Positions 63,022-64,000 of a stretch of 64,000 nucleotides of DNA are shown here, piece after piece (within the stretch, counting starts at the first letter, position 1; each line of letters starts with the position of its first letter). The translations under genes and the position numbers were made by a program. Source of the stretch: Rheinheimera hassiensis. Lineage in GTDB: Bacteria > Pseudomonadota > Gammaproteobacteria > Enterobacterales > Alteromonadaceae. The stretch spans positions 124,001-188,000 of the forward strand of contig NZ_JAKUJZ010000003.1 in assembly GCF_022436675.1 (NCBI RefSeq), read 5' to 3'. The notes beneath the pieces are model-generated. The model saw only the letters and a list, made by a program, of their open reading frames with translations. It searched no databases and was not told the DNA's origin.

Positions 63022-63066
63022 TTTTTGGTTGGCCACTGGTTTTTGGTTAGCCACTGGCTAACCAAA
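63022..63066 (+). promoter_or_regulatory. Tandem repeat and palindrome upstream of putP
   Basis: Two adjacent 18-base copies of TTTTTGGTTRGCCACTGG (63022-63039 and 63040-63057, one mismatch). The second forms, with the following bases, an 11-bp-arm palindrome (TTTGGTTAGCC, loop ACT, complement; 63042-63066), 33 bp before the putP start. It could be an operator or an mRNA hairpin. Confidence 0.45.
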
Positions 63067-63098
63067 GCTCAGAGCAGCTTATATAAGGAGAAACTGTT

Positions 63099-64000
63099 TT
63101 GGAAACAGGCACTATTATTTCATTGGGAATATATTTTATCGCCATGTTGGCGATAGGGTTATACGGTTACAAAACGTCCAGCGATGATGTTTCAGGCTAT
63201 ATGCTCGGTGGCCGCAAACTGGGCCCTGGTGTTACTGCGTTGTCGGCGGGTGCATCAGATATGAGCGGATGGATGCTGCTTGGCGTACCCGGCGCCATGT
63301 ACTTGTCGGGTGTCAGTAGTGTTTGGATTGCTGTGGGTTTACTTATTGGTGCCTATCTTAACTACCTTATCGTTGCACCAAGGCTAAGGGTATACACCGA
63401 AGTAGCAAACGACTCGATTACCATTCCGGATTATTTTGAAAACCGCTTTGCTGACAAAACCCGCTTACTGCGTATTGTATCCTCTGTCGTTATCGTTATT
63501 TTCTTTACGCTTTATACTTCATCAGGTGTAGTTGGCGGCGGTAAACTATTCGAAAGCTCGTTCGGTTTAAGCTACGAGCTGGGCCTTTACGTAACAGCCG
63601 GTGTGGTGGTGGCTTACACCTTATTTGGCGGCTTCCTGGCAGTGAGCATTACCGATTTTGTCCAGGGCTGTATTATGTTTATTGCCCTGATCCTGGTGCC
63701 CGTGGTTGCCATAGATCATCTGGGCGGCTTAAGCTCGGTTTTTTCGCAGGTTACAGCGCTTAACGCAGATTATATCGACCCTTTAACTAACGCCGAAACA
63801 GCTCAAGCCTTATCAGCTCTGGGTATCATCTCTTTATTGTCCTGGGGTTTTGGTTACTTTGGCCAGCCACACATTATTGTACGTTTTATGGCAATACGCT
63901 CGGTAAAAGATATTAAAGCTGCACGTCGTATTGGTATGAGCTGGATGCTGGTGACTATAATTGGTGCAGTAATGACCGGCTTGGTGGGTATAGCTTACGT
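63099..64000 (+). CDS. putP: Sodium/proline symporter PutP (3' end outside window)
   Basis: Read from TTG at 63099, with AAGGAG eight bases upstream; 300 codons are visible and the frame stays open to the window edge. The protein begins METGTIISLGIYFIAMLAIG and contains SSF-family features GYMLGGRKLGPGVTALSAGA, SDMSGWMLLGVPGA and RVYTEVANDSITIPDYFENR, as in PutP. Inner-membrane sodium-coupled proline uptake for nutrition and osmoprotection. Confidence 0.92.
   Translation, partial: METGTIISLGIYFIAMLAIGLYGYKTSSDDVSGYMLGGRKLGPGVTALSAGASDMSGWMLLGVPGAMYLSGVSSVWIAVGLLIGAYLNYLIVAPRLRVYTEVANDSITIPDYFENRFADKTRLLRIVSSVVIVIFFTLYTSSGVVGGGKLFESSFGLSYELGLYVTAGVVVAYTLFGGFLAVSITDFVQGCIMFIALILVPVVAIDHLGGLSSVFSQVTALNADYIDPLTNAETAQALSALGIISLLSWGFGYFGQPHIIVRFMAIRSVKDIKAARRIGMSWMLVTIIGAVMTGLVGIAY

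Noticed and set aside
1-64000. CRISPR array, tRNA or rRNA genes, insertion sequence
   Set aside because: No regularly spaced repeats, no cloverleaf-like or rRNA sequence and no transposase were recognised on reading both strands.

Overview
The window looks like chromosome of a free-living gammaproteobacterium of the Alteromonadales, most like Rheinheimera, Alishewanella or Arsukibacterium. This placement is inferred from protein resemblance, moderate GC and gene order; no rRNA is present to confirm it. Coding density is high. I see no tRNA, rRNA, CRISPR array, phage or insertion sequence. The window opens inside an HDOD-domain gene and closes inside putP.

Layout. 0-9.3 kb: a MoxR ATPase / CoxE-like VWA pair, cysK, a lipoprotein, ggt with an enoyl-CoA hydratase, rhombosortase, and two divergent RluA-type pseudouridine synthases. 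9.5-19.8 kb: an exported S9 peptidase, azoreductase, an ECF sigma/ChrR anti-sigma pair, a 750-residue cysteine desulfurase-persulfide dioxygenase-rhodanese fusion, fadR, dsbB, and nemA with an ArsR-type regulator. 19.9-23.4 kb: two unrecognised HEAT-like proteins and a GNAT acetyltransferase. 23.5-37.7 kb: a potassium island with ktrAB, a divergent trkH operon that also encodes a shortened KdpD-like kinase and a response regulator, then kdpE, kdpD, a TorF-like porin and kdpFABC including the 26-residue kdpF. 37.8-55.8 kb: apbE, fklB and an E. coli-like neighbourhood (yfcL, aroC, prmB, smrB, sixA, fadJ, fadI) into which an NAD kinase-like gene, an MFS transporter, a pitrilysin-type protease, a GGDEF-EAL protein and maoP-hdfR are interleaved. 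56-62.9 kb: a MoxR-DUF58-DUF4381-BatA-BatB/C-BatD operon. 63.1 kb to the end: putP.

Main results. (1) The two potassium promoter regions, ktrAB/trkH and kdpFABC, share an 11-bp-period direct repeat of the KdpE-box type with an identical AAATC spacer, which suggests one response regulator controls all three potassium uptake systems. (2) The triple-domain sulfur enzyme places cysteine desulfuration, persulfide oxidation and sulfur transfer in one chain, with all key residues visible. (3) The fadIJ promoter carries a FadR-like palindrome and a second PsrA-like palindrome, while fadR itself lies in the window. Three kinds of intergenic repeat are also present: a palindrome-rich MITE-like element at 18.2 kb, a GC-rich repeat in two copies at 1.8 and 9.45 kb, and a duplicated hairpin unit at 9.3-9.44 kb.
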